Made by a program: the position numbers and the translations under genes. Below the pieces are notes generated by a model. That model did not search any database, had not been told where the DNA came from, and was given only the letters and a program-made list of their open reading frames with translations. Below, in pieces: positions 1 to 9,568 of a stretch of DNA of 64,000 nt (position 1 is its first letter; every line of letters begins with the position of its first letter). Origin of the DNA: DTWD01 sp963662965 (GTDB lineage: Bacteria; Acidobacteriota; Vicinamibacteria; Vicinamibacterales; UBA8438); contig OY759970.1 in NCBI GenBank assembly GCA_963662965.1, positions 992,001 to 1,056,000 on the forward strand, in the 5' to 3' direction.

Positions 1-306
1 TGGTCGGTCGTCGGCACACCGATCGGGTTGTAGTGCACCGTCCAGCGCATCCACTTGTCGGCCGCCAGCCGCTTGCCGGTCCCGGGCCGGTGCCGTTCGA
101 CGCCACGTCCCGGCACGTACGAGAGCAGCTTGCTCGAGCCCGCCAGGTTCACTTCATTGAAAACGCTCTGGGCGACGCTCCCTTCGTTCTCGACCGCGTC
201 ACGGACGACCGGCGCCGCGCTCTCGTCGTCGACCAGGAGGGCGTCGACCACCCGCTTTCCCTCCGGCAGGTCGCGCGTGTAGATGGCTGAATGATGCGTC
301 ACGGTG
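1..306 (-). pseudogene. Fragment of copper type II ascorbate-dependent monooxygenase-like protein
   Basis: An open minus-strand frame of about 100 codons runs off the left edge and is cut on its 5' side by IS5 copy A. It contains HHSAIYTRD, then KLLSYVPGRG, then RWTVHYNPIG followed by TTD. This spacing resembles the C-terminal monooxygenase domain of peptidylglycine-monooxygenase-like proteins common in Acidobacteriota, where a Y-V-P-G segment is followed by a Q-M-H-Y-type motif. The right flank of the IS is IS21 DNA, not the rest of this gene, so the 5' part has been lost or moved. The family call rests on recalled motifs and is moderate. Confidence 0.5.
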
Positions 307-1391
307 CCTTGGTGCACAACTCGCGATCTCGGTCAATCATTGCCCTCCACCCCGAGATCCGAGGTCCCGCATGACGAGTTTCAAGCGCACCCAGCGGAAG
401 TACGTCCAGAAGGCCTACCGTGTCCGGAATTGGCGGGAGTACGAGACGGGTCTCCGCGCTCGCGGGAGTCTGACCGTCTGGCTCGGACTCACCGATGGCA
501 AGCTCGCCAACTGGAACTCGCCGAGGCCGACGCGCAGGAAGCCAGGCCGACAACGCAAGTACTCGAACCACGCCATCGAGACGACGGTCACCTTGGGCTT
601 GGTGTTTGGCCTGGCGTCCAGGCAGACTGAGGGCTTCCTGCGCTCGCTGCTGACGCTCCTGAATCTGGACAACGACGTGCCCGACCACAGCACGATCTCG
701 AGGCGCAAGGCGAGGCTGGGGAAGGTTGCTTCCTACGAGAGGCGAACCGTGAAGCCCGTCCACCTCCTCATCGACAGCAGCGGTCTTTCAGTGCACGTCG
801 GCCAGTTGCGCACTCCGCCGAAAGCCAGGGACTACCGCAAGCTGCACCTCGCTGTGGATGAACAAACCAGTGACGTGGTCGCCTGCGAGCTCACGAGCAA
901 GCGGGCTCGAGACGCTTCCCGGGTGGCGTCACTCGTCGGCCAGATCGAGCGTCCCATCGCCTCGGCCAAGGCCGACGCCGCGTACGACACCGGCGACGTC
1001 TAGAAGACGCTGGAGAATCACCGTGCTCATCGATCGCCGAAGGTGCTGATACCGCCACGAAAGGGCGCTCAGCTCGCGCTCGACTCCGCGGGCACGCGAC
1101 AGCGGACTCGTAACATCCGAGCACGATCACGTGTTGGGAAACGGAAGTGGTACGTCGCATCGGGCTACAGCAGGCGAAGCAAGGTGGAGACGACGTTCCA
1201 CCGCTACAAGGCCATCCTGGGCTCAGCGATGCGAGCGAGGGGACTGGCGTCCCAGAGAGTCGAGGTGAGGTTGGGGTGCAAGATCCTGAACACCATGACG
1301 GCGCTCGGGATACCCGATGGCGAGATGATCGGATGACCGGCAGGCGGAGTCACGGGAGACTCTCAGCCCTCAATGGAGTTGTGCACCAAGG
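307..1391 (+). mobile_element. IS5-family element, copy A (1085 bp)
   Basis: Ends are inverted repeats CCTTGGTGCACAACTC and GAGTTGTGCACCAAGG. Copies B (31601-32685) and C (36410-37494) have exactly the same length and are almost identical. No direct target duplication flanks it, and its two flanks belong to unrelated sequences (a monooxygenase fragment and an IS21), so this copy sits at a recombination junction. Confidence 0.9.
371..1336 (+). pseudogene. IS5-family transposase with in-frame TAG (copy A)
   Basis: The frame starts at ATG 371 and reads 210 residues to TAG at 1001-1003. It then continues in the same frame for about 110 residues to 1336, giving a normal ~321-residue IS5 transposase if the stop is ignored. 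The DDE-type core is visible: LLIDSSGLSVHVG, KLHLAVDE, and KADAAYDTGDV directly before the stop. The distal part has RRSKVETTFHRYKAILG and CKILNTMTALG, the usual C-terminal region. Copies B and C carry the same stop. Aligned against related transposases here, the TAG falls on a conserved Tyr codon. Either all copies descend from one mutated parent mobilised in trans, or the stop is read through. Confidence 0.85.
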
Positions 1392-1404
1392 CATCGTCGA
1401 CTGA

Positions 1405-2666
1405 CGGCCAAGCGCATCCGCCGGTTGCTGCTGCCGTTGGCGGGACCGGTGGCCGAGCGCACGGTGCGCTGGTATGTGGCGCGGCTGAAGGCCGCCGCGG
1501 CGCCGAAGGACGTGTACGTGCACCGCAGCCCGCGGCCTGGGGTGACGCTGGAAGTCGACTTCGGAGAATCGTGGGCCGAGGTCGCCGGTGTGCTGCGGAA
1601 GGTCAAGTATGTGGTGGCGACCCTGCCCTACTCCAACGTGTATTTCGCGAAGGCGTATCCGGTGGAGCGACTCGAGTCGTTGTTGGATGGGATCCAGGCG
1701 GCGTTTGCCTCTATGGGCGGCGTGACGGACCGGGTAGTCCTGGACAACACGACGATCGCGGTCAAGCAGGTGCTGACCGGCCGGGACCGGGTGCAGACCG
1801 ATGCGTTTCAGGCGTTCCGGGGCGCGTATCCGTTTGCGGCGGCGTGCTGTGCGCCGGCGAAGGGCTGGGAGAAGGGCTCGGTCGAGACGGGCGTCACGTA
1901 TGTGCGCAATCTCGTGTTCCGGCCGCGGCCTACAGTCGCGAGTTGGGCCGCGCTCAACGCGTTGATCATCACTGAGTTGGAGGCGGACGTGGCGACCCGG
2001 CGGCTCGCCGACGGGCGTCCGGTGCGGGAAGCGTGGACGCTGGAGCGGCGGCCCCTGCGGGCCCTGCCCGTTCACCTCCCCGAGACCTGCCGCGTCGAGG
2101 CGCGGGTGGTCGACAAGTTCGGGCACGTCCGGGCGGACCGGGTGACCTACTCGGTGCCGACCCGCTACGCCGACCGGCCTGTGTGGGTGAAGCTGTCTCA
2201 CGACCGCGTGGCGGTTGCCGCCGGCACCGAGGTCGTCGCCAGACACGTCCGGGCGTTTCGCGCCGGGGCGACGGTGCTCGATCCGTTCCACGTGCTGCCG
2301 GTGCTGGAACGCAAGCACCGCGCCGTCCCCGAGGCGACGGCCCTGCAGGACTGGCCGCTGGCGCCGGTGTGGCAGCAGGTCCGAACCGCTCTCCGGCAGC
2401 AGACGCGCAAGCCGGATCAGGAGTGGGTCCGGATGTTGCGGCTGCTGGAAACCTATCCCGCCCCGGCCGTCGAGGCAGCGGTCGCGGCCGCCCTCGCCCG
2501 CGACTCGCCCCGGCTCGAGACCGTGCGCCTGCTGTTGCGCCAGCGGGCGGCTGGCCCCCGGCCCGCGATCCGCCCCGTCCCCACCGTCCGGGCGGACCTG
2601 GCCCGGATCGCGGGCCCCGCCCCGACGTTGGCCGCGTATGACGTCTTGACGGGAGGCCGCGTCTGA
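1405..2666 (+). pseudogene. istA: IstA transposase, 5'-truncated
   Basis: About 420 codons of an IS21 IstA DDE transposase; the N-terminal HTH part is missing because IS5 copy A joins here. Visible core: LEVDFGESW (first Asp region), VVLDNTTIAVK (second Asp) and the KGWEKGSVETGVTYVRN region containing the catalytic Glu, followed by the long C-terminal domain that contacts IstB. The missing N-terminus is present at 9050-9566. Its stop at 2664-2666 lies about 30 bp before the istB start, the usual istAB order. Confidence 0.88.
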
Positions 2667-2695
2667 CGGTCGCTGTCCCCGAGCCCGCGCACCTG

Positions 2696-3448
2696 GTGAC
2701 CGACCTCAAGACCTTGTGCCTGGCGACGATGGCCACCGAGTGGCGGCCCCTGGCCGCCCAGGCCACCCGCGAGCGCCAGCCGCCCGCGGAGTACCTCGCG
2801 CAGGTGGTGCACCTGGCAGTGACCGGGCGCCGCGAGCGCCGCATCCAACGCCGCCTCCAGGAGGCCCGCTTCCCGATGCTCAAGACCCTGGATGCCTTCC
2901 AGTTCGACGCGCAACCGGAGCTGGACCGCGATGCGATCCTGCAGGTGTGCAGCGGCGCCTTCGTCACCGAGGCTGCCAACGTCGTGCTGGTCGGCGGCGT
3001 CGGTACCGGCAAGACCCATCTCGCCATCGCCCTGGGCATGGCCTGCTGCCAGCACGACTATCGGGTCCGGTTCCTGACGGCCGCCGAGTTGACCACGCGG
3101 CTCGTCGAAGCGCAGCAGCAGGGGCGGCTGGCCCGGAAACTCGACCAGCTCGCCCGCTTCGACGTGGTCATCGTCGACGAGCTCGGCTACGTGCCGTTCG
3201 ACAAGGCCGGCGCCGACCTGCTGTTCGGCTTCATCAGCCGCCGCTACGAGCGCGGGAGCCTCGTCGTCACAACCAATCTGCCGTTCGCCCGCTGGTCCGA
3301 GGTGTTCCTGGATGCGACCGCCGCCGCGGCCGTCATCGACCGCATCGTGCACCATGCCACCGTGCTGACGACCAACGGGGACAGCTACCGCCTCAAGGCC
3401 GCCCAACGGAACCAGACGGCCCACGCTCGACAGAAGAACACGCGTTGA
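2696..3448 (+). CDS. istB: IstB, IS21 AAA+ ATPase
   Basis: A 250-residue IstB/DnaC-like ATPase that loads and activates IstA on target DNA. Walker A is GGVGTGKTHLA near residue 100. Walker B is VVIVDELGYVPFD near residue 160, the typical IstB form. SLVVTTNLPFARWSEVF (sensor I region) and DRIVHHATVL complete the family pattern. It opens with GTG directly after istA, and length and C-terminus look normal, so this gene appears intact although its partner istA is truncated. Confidence 0.92.
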   Translation: MTDLKTLCLATMATEWRPLAAQATRERQPPAEYLAQVVHLAVTGRRERRIQRRLQEARFPMLKTLDAFQFDAQPELDRDAILQVCSGAFVTEAANVVLVGGVGTGKTHLAIALGMACCQHDYRVRFLTAAELTTRLVEAQQQGRLARKLDQLARFDVVIVDELGYVPFDKAGADLLFGFISRRYERGSLVVTTNLPFARWSEVFLDATAAAAVIDRIVHHATVLTTNGDSYRLKAAQRNQTAHARQKNTR

Positions 3449-3571
3449 TGGGCACCCGTCGCGACGTGGCCTCCCGGCGCTCCGCTCCGTCCGGCCACGT
3501 CGCGACGACCACCCGACAGAGGGGTCCCTTTTCACGTTGCCACAAGGTCCCTTTTCTCCTTGCCATTTCCA

Positions 3572-4572
3572 CCGTGGACTACCTGGAACGGGCGCTGGAG
3601 GTCGGACCGACGGCGTGGAACCTCCACTACAGCCTCGCGAACGCCTACCGAACGCTCGGAGAGCTCGACAAGGTCGAGGCGCACCTCGAGCAGCGGGCCG
3701 GTGACCCACCACAGCCGGCCGACCCGCTGATGGACGCCTACGACGGCCTGCTGCGCAGCGCGCGCGCCTATGAAAACCGCGGCGCGCAAGCGATGAGCGA
3801 GGGGCGCTATGACGAGGCTGTGGCGATCTTCCGCGAAGGGATCGCCGAAACGCCGGACGACGCGGGACTGCGGCATTCGCTGGGGTCGGCGCTGATGATG
3901 ATGGGCGACACCCGCGGCGCCGGAGAGCAGTATCAGGAGGCACTCCGTCTGGCGCCTGATTACGAAGATTCGCATTTGGGACTCGGTGCGCTTCTGAGCG
4001 CGAGCGGTCGGCACCGCGAGGCGGTCGACCGGTTTCGCACGGCGGTGGAGCTCCGACCGAACTACATCCAGGCGCGGCTCGGCCTGGCGGACGCGCTACG
4101 CGCCACCGGCCGTCTGGAGGAGTCGCTGGTGCAGCTCGAGCGCGTCGTCGAGCTCGACCCGTCGTTCGTTGATGTCTGGATGGGGCGGGCGATGACGCTC
4201 GGACAGTATCGCGAGGCGCGCGATGGGTTGGATCAAGCGACGCTCATCCACGCCGGCCACCCTGGACTGACCGACCTGTTGGTCCGGATCCTCGCCGCCG
4301 CGCCGGATGAGGGAGTGCGTGACGGGGTACGAGCCCTGGCGTTGATGCAGGAGCGCTTCAAAGGGCCGGTGAGCCTCGAGATGTACGAGACGATGGCGAT
4401 GGCGCTGGCCGAAGTCGGGCGGTACGACGAGGCGGCGAACTGGCAACGCCAGGCGATGAGCGCCGCGGAGCAGAACGGCCGTGCCGATGTTGCCCGGGTC
4501 ATGGCCAACGCACTCGCCCTCTACGAGCAGGGACGTCCGGTCAGGGGGCTCTTCGGCGTCGCTGGCCCCTGA
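3572..4572 (+). pseudogene. TPR lipoprotein, C-terminal half
   Basis: The frame begins directly at the IS21 right end with YLERALEVGPTAWNLHYSLA and continues through several tetratricopeptide repeats (for example RYDEAVAIFREGI, LRHSLGSALMMMGD, AVELRPNYIQARLGLADAL) to TGA at 4572. There is no start of its own. The N-terminal half lies at 8236-8900. Joining 8900 to 3579 across the shared CCGTGGA restores one continuous 552-residue reading frame (AEKAVD-YLERAL). TPR lipoproteins next to TonB receptors are common in Acidobacteriota and probably act in periplasmic assembly or substrate handling; that role is inference. Confidence 0.85.
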
Positions 4573-4800
4573 TCGAAAGATCCACAAACTTGGATCTGTA
4601 TCCAACGGGTTGAACAAAGGGGGCCCGCCATCAGCCTTGTCGTCCGATAGGATGTACTCCTTAAAGCACTGACACATCTACGTTTATAGGTGGTGTAGAC
4701 CAACTGACTGGACCCGTCCATTGTGGAGCGCTTTTTGCGTAATACGTCATGCGGTGGGTGTGCTATACGTGTGCGCGCCCCGGCAGGAGGAAACACCATT
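4573..4800. other. Intergenic region before the TonB receptor
   Basis: A 228-bp stretch with lower GC than its flanks and no coding frame I trust. It ends in a strong ribosome-binding site (AGGAGG, about 4785-4790) for the receptor at 4801. A promoter for the receptor presumably lies here, but I see no -35/-10 pair that I would assign with confidence. Confidence 0.5.
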
Positions 4801-7800
4801 ATGAAACTGTCGAAGTTATTTCTTGTCGCGCTCGCGGTGGTCCTGGTGCCTGCCGCAGCCTTCGCCCAGACGCTGATCACGGGTGAAGTCACCGACAACA
4901 CGGGGGGCGTCCTGCCGGGCGTCACCGTGGAAGCCGCCAGTCCGGTGCTGATTGAAGGAAGCCGCGTGGCGGTGACCGACGGCGCGGGCCGGTACACCAT
5001 CGTCGGCGTCATCGCGGGGGACTACACGATCACGATGACGCTCCCAGGGTTCTCGACCTTCGTGCAAGAAGGGATCAACGTCCCGGCGAACTTCACGCAG
5101 ACGGTCAACGGCCAGCTCGCGGTCGGCGGCATCGAAGAGACGGTCACTGTCTCGGGCCAATCGCCGATTGTCGACGTGCAGAGCGCGGCCCGGACCGAGG
5201 TCTTGACCCGCGACGTCATCGACTCGTTGCCGACGCCGCGGAACACGCAGTCGATCGGCTATCTGGCGCAAGGCGTGCGGCTCACCCGGCCGGACGTCGG
5301 CGGCGCGCAGATGATGGAGCAGGTGCGGATGACGTCGAACGGCGCCAACGCCCGCCACACGACGATGCAGGTCGACGGGATGTTGGTCAACTCGGCGATG
5401 GCGGACGGGCTGATCATGAACTACAACAACCAGGCGCTGAGCCAGGAGATGGCGATCAGCACCTCGGGCAGCCCGGCGGAAGTGCAGCGGGGTGGCCTCC
5501 GGTTGAACATGATCCCGAAGGACGGTGGCAACCAGTTCAGCGGGTCGACGTATGTCGGCTTCACGCTGAACGAGTCGTGGCAGGCCGACAACTTCACCGA
5601 CACTATTCGGGACCTCGGCCTGACGTCGAACCAGGGCGTGACGAACATCCACGACATCAACCCGGCGATCGGCGGCCCGATTCTCCGGGACCGGTTGTGG
5701 TTCTTCACCTCGTACCGCGACATCTCGGTCGACGAGCTCTTCCCGGGCGGGTTCCTCCCGATCTTCAAGCCGGACGCGACCCAGGCGCAGCGCGACGATT
5801 ACTTCATTACCGGCGGCTCTAAGGACCATCCGGCGGTGGCGTCGACTAGCCGTGCCGTGCTGAACCAGCATGTAAAGAGCGGCCTGCTGCGCTTGACGGC
5901 GCAGCTCACGCCGCGGAACAAGGTGAGTGCGTATCTCGACCGGATCCTCAAGTCGAAGGACCGCGAGTTCGCCGCCACCATTGAGCCGATCCGCGCGGCG
6001 AGTCACCGCGACCCGAATCACGCGAACTACCACACGGCGCAGATGAAGTGGACGTCGACGATCAGCAGCCGCTCGCTGCTCGAAGTCGGCTACTCGCAGG
6101 TCTACGAACGGCTGCTGGTCGGTGTCCAGCCGAACAAACCGATCTCGGAAGGCGGCGCGGGTAAACAGCTGCGGTTTCCGACGCCGAGTGACCTGCGAAC
6201 CTGCATCCGGACGCCGTGCTACTGGGACGCGGGCTATGACCAGACGCGGCCGTGGTTCGATATTGCCACGATCGCCGACCTGCAGACCGGTCGTCGCACC
6301 AACACCTACTATGGCGACGTCTGGGTCTCGCCGTCCGACCGGTTCGTGCCGAGCGCGGCGTTCTCGTATGTGACCGGCTCGCACAACTTCAAGGCGGGGA
6401 TGCAGTGGTCGTTCGCCAACGACGGCGACCTCCGCGACCGGAACGGGCATATCAACATCCGGCCGTACGGCGGCCTTCCGCAGGCCGGGTCGACGGAAGA
6501 CCGCCACTCGATCGACGCCCAAAACTTCCCGGCCCGCTGGAATACGTTCGTCAAGCGGGACCTCGGCCTCTACCTCCAGGACACCTGGACGGTCGACCGG
6601 CTGACGGTCAACGTCGGCCTCCGGGTCGATCAGTTCAGGTCGGAGACGAATACCTATCGGACGGGCCCCAAGTTGCCGGCCGGCCGGTTCATCAACGCCC
6701 GGGGGGCGCCGGCGTACGACCAGCCGCCGTTCTGGACCGACTACAACCCGCGGCTCAGCGTGGTCTACGACGTGTTCGGCGACGCGCGGACGGCGCTGAA
6801 GTTCTCGGCGAACAAGTTCGTCCGGCCGTATACCGCCGGCCACGCCGAGCGCTACTCGCCGTACCGCGAGCATGGTGACCGGCGCGACTGGTTCGACTGC
6901 GCGCTCAATCCGGCGATCCACACCGCCGGAGCGGCCGGCAGCCCGACCGACTGTGCCACCGCGGCCCAGTTGGGTGGTCTCGCGGCGCCGGCGTCGTTCT
7001 ACCTAGGCCAGAACTACGACGGCATCGCGCAGGACCACGAAATCGGGCTGCTGAACAACGAGCCCGTGTTCACTGCGACGGAGTTGGCACAGTCAGGCGC
7101 ACGGCCGGCGCTTGACCTCCAGCGCGAGTACAACTGGGAGTACAGTGCGAGCATCCAGCATGAGATCGCGCCGCGCATCTCGATGACCGTGGCGTACTAT
7201 CGCCGGGTGTTCTCCGACATCGAGTCACGGGACAACCGGGCGATCTCGTCGTGCAACCAGTTGACGGCCACCGCCGGCACGCCCTGTGGCAGCTGGCAGC
7301 CGTTCAACCTGACGTTCGACGACCCGGGGGGTCGGCTCGCGTATCTGAGTGGCATCGGGCAGGGGGTGGTGATTCAGAATCCGACGTTCCTGGCGTTCAA
7401 CCGCGACCCGGCGACCCGCGGCTTGACCGACCTGTTGGATGTCACGACGGACACCAACCACAACATCTACAACGGCTTCGAGGTGAGCATGCAGGCGCGG
7501 CTCCCGAACGGCGGGACCATATTTGGTGGGTGGACGGCGCATCAGACCCTCCAGGACACGTGTGGCTTGACCGCGAACCCGAACGGCGTGAGCCAGGAGG
7601 ACATCATTCGGGACGACGAGGATGTCCTCCGGGGTGGCCGCTTCTGCGACCAGAGTGCGCTGGGGATTCCGTTCCGCAACGACTTCAAGCTGTTCGGCGC
7701 GTATCCGCTGCCGGGCGACTTCGAGTTCAGCGGGTCGCTCCAGGCCTACTCGGGCGCCGAGCGGGAGGCCCGGTGGTCCGTCCCGTCCAGCTACTTCCCG

Positions 7801-8064
7801 AACGGGCAGCGGATGCAGGGGACGACGGTGCAGCTGTTCTCGCCGGGCACCAACTACTTTGACTACTGGACGCAGGTGGACATCGCCATCCGGAAGCTCT
7901 TCCGCTTCGGCGGGTATGAGTCGTCGGTGCAGATGGACATCTACAACCTGATGAACGCGGCCTCGGTCGTCGACGAGATCGACACCTACGGCAGCGCCTA
8001 CGGCCGGCCGACCCGGCTCCTGCAGGGTCGGATAGCGCGCCTGGCCTTCCAGATCAAGTGGTAG
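4801..8064 (+). CDS. TonB-dependent receptor with carboxypeptidase regulatory-like domain
   Basis: A complete 1087-residue outer-membrane receptor. Start chosen at ATG 4801 because it follows AGGAGG and opens a clear signal peptide (MKLSKLFLVALAVVL...AFAQ, residues 1-22). Residues ~25-110 form the beta-sandwich carboxypeptidase-regulatory-like domain (GEVTDNTGGVLPGVTVEA, TDGAGRYTIVGV). The plug follows from ~115 (RTEVLTRDVIDSLPTPRN) and a large beta-barrel fills the rest. It ends TAG at 8062-8064. This SusC-like Acidobacteriota-type receptor takes up large organic substrates in a TonB-energised way; the substrate is unknown. It lies between the two halves of one TPR gene. A strong terminator follows at 8112. 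Confidence 0.93.
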   Translation: MKLSKLFLVALAVVLVPAAAFAQTLITGEVTDNTGGVLPGVTVEAASPVLIEGSRVAVTDGAGRYTIVGVIAGDYTITMTLPGFSTFVQEGINVPANFTQTVNGQLAVGGIEETVTVSGQSPIVDVQSAARTEVLTRDVIDSLPTPRNTQSIGYLAQGVRLTRPDVGGAQMMEQVRMTSNGANARHTTMQVDGMLVNSAMADGLIMNYNNQALSQEMAISTSGSPAEVQRGGLRLNMIPKDGGNQFSGSTYVGFTLNESWQADNFTDTIRDLGLTSNQGVTNIHDINPAIGGPILRDRLWFFTSYRDISVDELFPGGFLPIFKPDATQAQRDDYFITGGSKDHPAVASTSRAVLNQHVKSGLLRLTAQLTPRNKVSAYLDRILKSKDREFAATIEPIRAASHRDPNHANYHTAQMKWTSTISSRSLLEVGYSQVYERLLVGVQPNKPISEGGAGKQLRFPTPSDLRTCIRTPCYWDAGYDQTRPWFDIATIADLQTGRRTNTYYGDVWVSPSDRFVPSAAFSYVTGSHNFKAGMQWSFANDGDLRDRNGHINIRPYGGLPQAGSTEDRHSIDAQNFPARWNTFVKRDLGLYLQDTWTVDRLTVNVGLRVDQFRSETNTYRTGPKLPAGRFINARGAPAYDQPPFWTDYNPRLSVVYDVFGDARTALKFSANKFVRPYTAGHAERYSPYREHGDRRDWFDCALNPAIHTAGAAGSPTDCATAAQLGGLAAPASFYLGQNYDGIAQDHEIGLLNNEPVFTATELAQSGARPALDLQREYNWEYSASIQHEIAPRISMTVAYYRRVFSDIESRDNRAISSCNQLTATAGTPCGSWQPFNLTFDDPGGRLAYLSGIGQGVVIQNPTFLAFNRDPATRGLTDLLDVTTDTNHNIYNGFEVSMQARLPNGGTIFGGWTAHQTLQDTCGLTANPNGVSQEDIIRDDEDVLRGGRFCDQSALGIPFRNDFKLFGAYPLPGDFEFSGSLQAYSGAEREARWSVPSSYFPNGQRMQGTTVQLFSPGTNYFDYWTQVDIAIRKLFRFGGYESSVQMDIYNLMNAASVVDEIDTYGSAYGRPTRLLQGRIARLAFQIKW

Positions 8065-8111
8065 GCATCATCCGGTAGTCTGACGTTCAGCCGACGCTGA
8101 GCGGTGTGTTC

Positions 8112-8150
8112 GGGCCGGTGGGGGAAGGTCCCCCCACCGGCCCTTTTTTT
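8112..8150 (+). terminator. Rho-independent terminator of the TonB receptor gene
   Basis: A near-perfect GC-rich stem (GGGCCGGTGGGGG paired with CCCCCCACCGGCCC, loop AAGGT) is followed directly by seven T residues, 48 bp after the receptor stop. Confidence 0.92.
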
Positions 8151-8235
8151 CTTGTCTGAACCGACGCCGTCAGCCGTGCGACGCGGTCGATCGATATACG
8201 ACGTTGACCGAGGGCAGCGGCCAGCCGCGATCACG

Positions 8236-8900
8236 ATGATGTCGAACCGGCTCCTGGCGACGCTCGCGGCGGTGTGCATCGCTGGAGGTGGCGGTTGTGG
8301 TCGCTCTGGCGGTGACGATGGCGACATCGACCCGACCGCACCGTCGGCGTCAGCGCTAGAGAACAGCTCGACGCCCGCCCCGCCGGTCTCCGAATTCGAC
8401 GAGCCGCCGCCGGTCACCCTCCCCGACCTGGCCTTGGCGCGACTTTCCGAATCGCTCCAAGGCCAGATCCGGGAGCAGCACGCGGTGGTGCTCCAGAAGT
8501 CGGAGGGGGTGACGCCGCCGGACGAGCTTGGTGATGCCTACGGCGAGCTGGGACTGATCCTGATGGCCACCGGGCTCCACGATACGGCGGCCAACGCGTA
8601 CTTGAACGCGCACGCCTTGTCGCCAACGGCGATGCGATGGCCGTACTACTTGGCGCAGCTTTCCCGGCAGACCGGCGACGCGCCGAGAGCGATCGAGTTC
8701 TTCGAGCGTGCGGTCGAGATCGACCCGACGTATCCGGCCGCGCTGGTCTGGCTAGGGGAGATGTATCTCGATGAGAGCCGTGTGGACGAGGCGGAGACCG
8801 TCTTCGACCAGGCCCTGGCGCTCGAACCGGAGTCGGCGCCGGCGTTATCCGGGATCGGTCGCGCCGCCCTCGCGAACGGCGACGCCGAGAAGGCCGTGGA
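8236..8900 (+). pseudogene. TPR lipoprotein, N-terminal half
   Basis: Starts at ATG 8236 (a second ATG follows at once) with a lipoprotein signal, MSNRLLATLAAVCIAGGGGC; the Cys is the lipidation site. A low-complexity acidic/Ser/Pro linker follows, then TPR units (ELGLILMATGLHDTAANAYL, YYLAQLSRQTGDAPRAIEFF, LVWLGEMYLDESRVDEAETV). The frame is interrupted at 8900 by the IS21 left end, just after GDAEKAVD. The C-terminal half is at 3572-4572, upstream of the TonB receptor, so the two halves are in circularly permuted order. Confidence 0.87.
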
Positions 8901-9566
8901 TGGTACCGGCAAGATGAAAAGGGACCCCGCGGCAAGGTGAAAAGGGACCCCTGAGTCACACGGAAGACAGGTTTCCTGGCACGAGCAGGAAGCGGCGCGA
9001 CACTGTCGTGTTGCATGACTCGAGCCAGGAGGACCCGGAGGTGATCAGCATGTCTCAATGGGCGGAGATCCGGCAGATGCCTGTGGTGGACGGCGTGCCG
9101 AAGAAGCAGATTGCCGAGCGGTTGGGCTTGGACATCAAGACGGTGCGTCGGGCGGTGGCGCAGGCGGCGGCGCCGGCGCGCCGAGCGGTGTCGCGACCCC
9201 GTCATCTGGATCGGTGGCGTGCGCAGATCGAGCAGTGGCTGCGGCAGGATCGTCGACTGACGGCCAAGCGCATCCGCCGGTTGCTGCTGCCGTTGGCGGG
9301 ACCGGTGGCCGAGCGCACGGTGCGCTGGTATGTGGCGCGGCTGAAGGCCGCCGCGGCGCCGAAGGACGTGTACGTGCACCGCAGCCCGCGGCCTGGGGTG
9401 ACGCTGGAAGTCGACTTCGGAGAATCGTGGGCCGAGGTCGCCGGTGTGCTGCGGAAGGTCAAGTATGTGGTGGCGACCCTGCCCTACTCCAACGTGTATT
9501 TCGCGAAGGCGTATCCGGTGGAGCGACTCGAGTCGTTGTTGGATGGGATCCAGGCGGCGTTTGCCT
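8901..9566 (+). mobile_element. IS21-family element, 5' part
   Basis: Left end of the IS21 element whose right part is at 1392-3571. Two GAAAAGGGACCCC repeats lie at 8915-8953 as the terminal binding sites. Flank CCGTGGA at 8894-8900 matches the flank of the right end. The element is cut at 9566 by an IS1182-type insertion. Confidence 0.85.
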
Positions 9567-9568
9567 AG
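9050..9568 (+). pseudogene. istA: IstA transposase, N-terminal part
   Basis: Start at ATG 9050, preceded by GGAGGTGATC. It encodes the helix-turn-helix region (MPVVDGVPKKQIAERLGLD, VRRAVAQAA) and the start of the DDE domain (LEVDFGESW). It runs to IQAAF, where the IS1182-type element joins and creates TAG at 9566-9568. Residues encoded from ~9248 onward are identical to the truncated copy at 1405, so the two together define the full protein. Confidence 0.88.

Larger units (their letters stand above)
1392..3571 (+). mobile_element. IS21-family element, 3' part
   Basis: This is the right-hand part of an IS21 element, joined on the left to IS5 copy A inside istA. Its right end (about 3518-3571) carries two GGTCCCTTTTC repeats in inverted orientation to those at 8901-8955, the left end of the same element type. 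The terminal base is followed by CCGTGGA (3572-3578), which also precedes the left end at 8894-8900. The overlap with the second part (about 1396-1707 against 9248-9566) is essentially identical. Confidence 0.85.

Noticed and set aside
1001..1003. UAG reassigned to a sense codon genome-wide
   Set aside because: Several intact genes in the window end in TAG with natural C-termini, so at most partial readthrough is tenable.
2453..3943. A 496-codon minus-strand frame opposite istB and the TPR half
   Set aside because: Spans an IS boundary and has no recognisable motif, while the plus strand shows clear IstB and TPR motifs.
4816..6921. A 701-codon minus-strand frame opposite the TonB receptor
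   Set aside because: Arg/Val/Pro-rich translation without domains; it mirrors the high-GC third positions of the receptor on the other strand.
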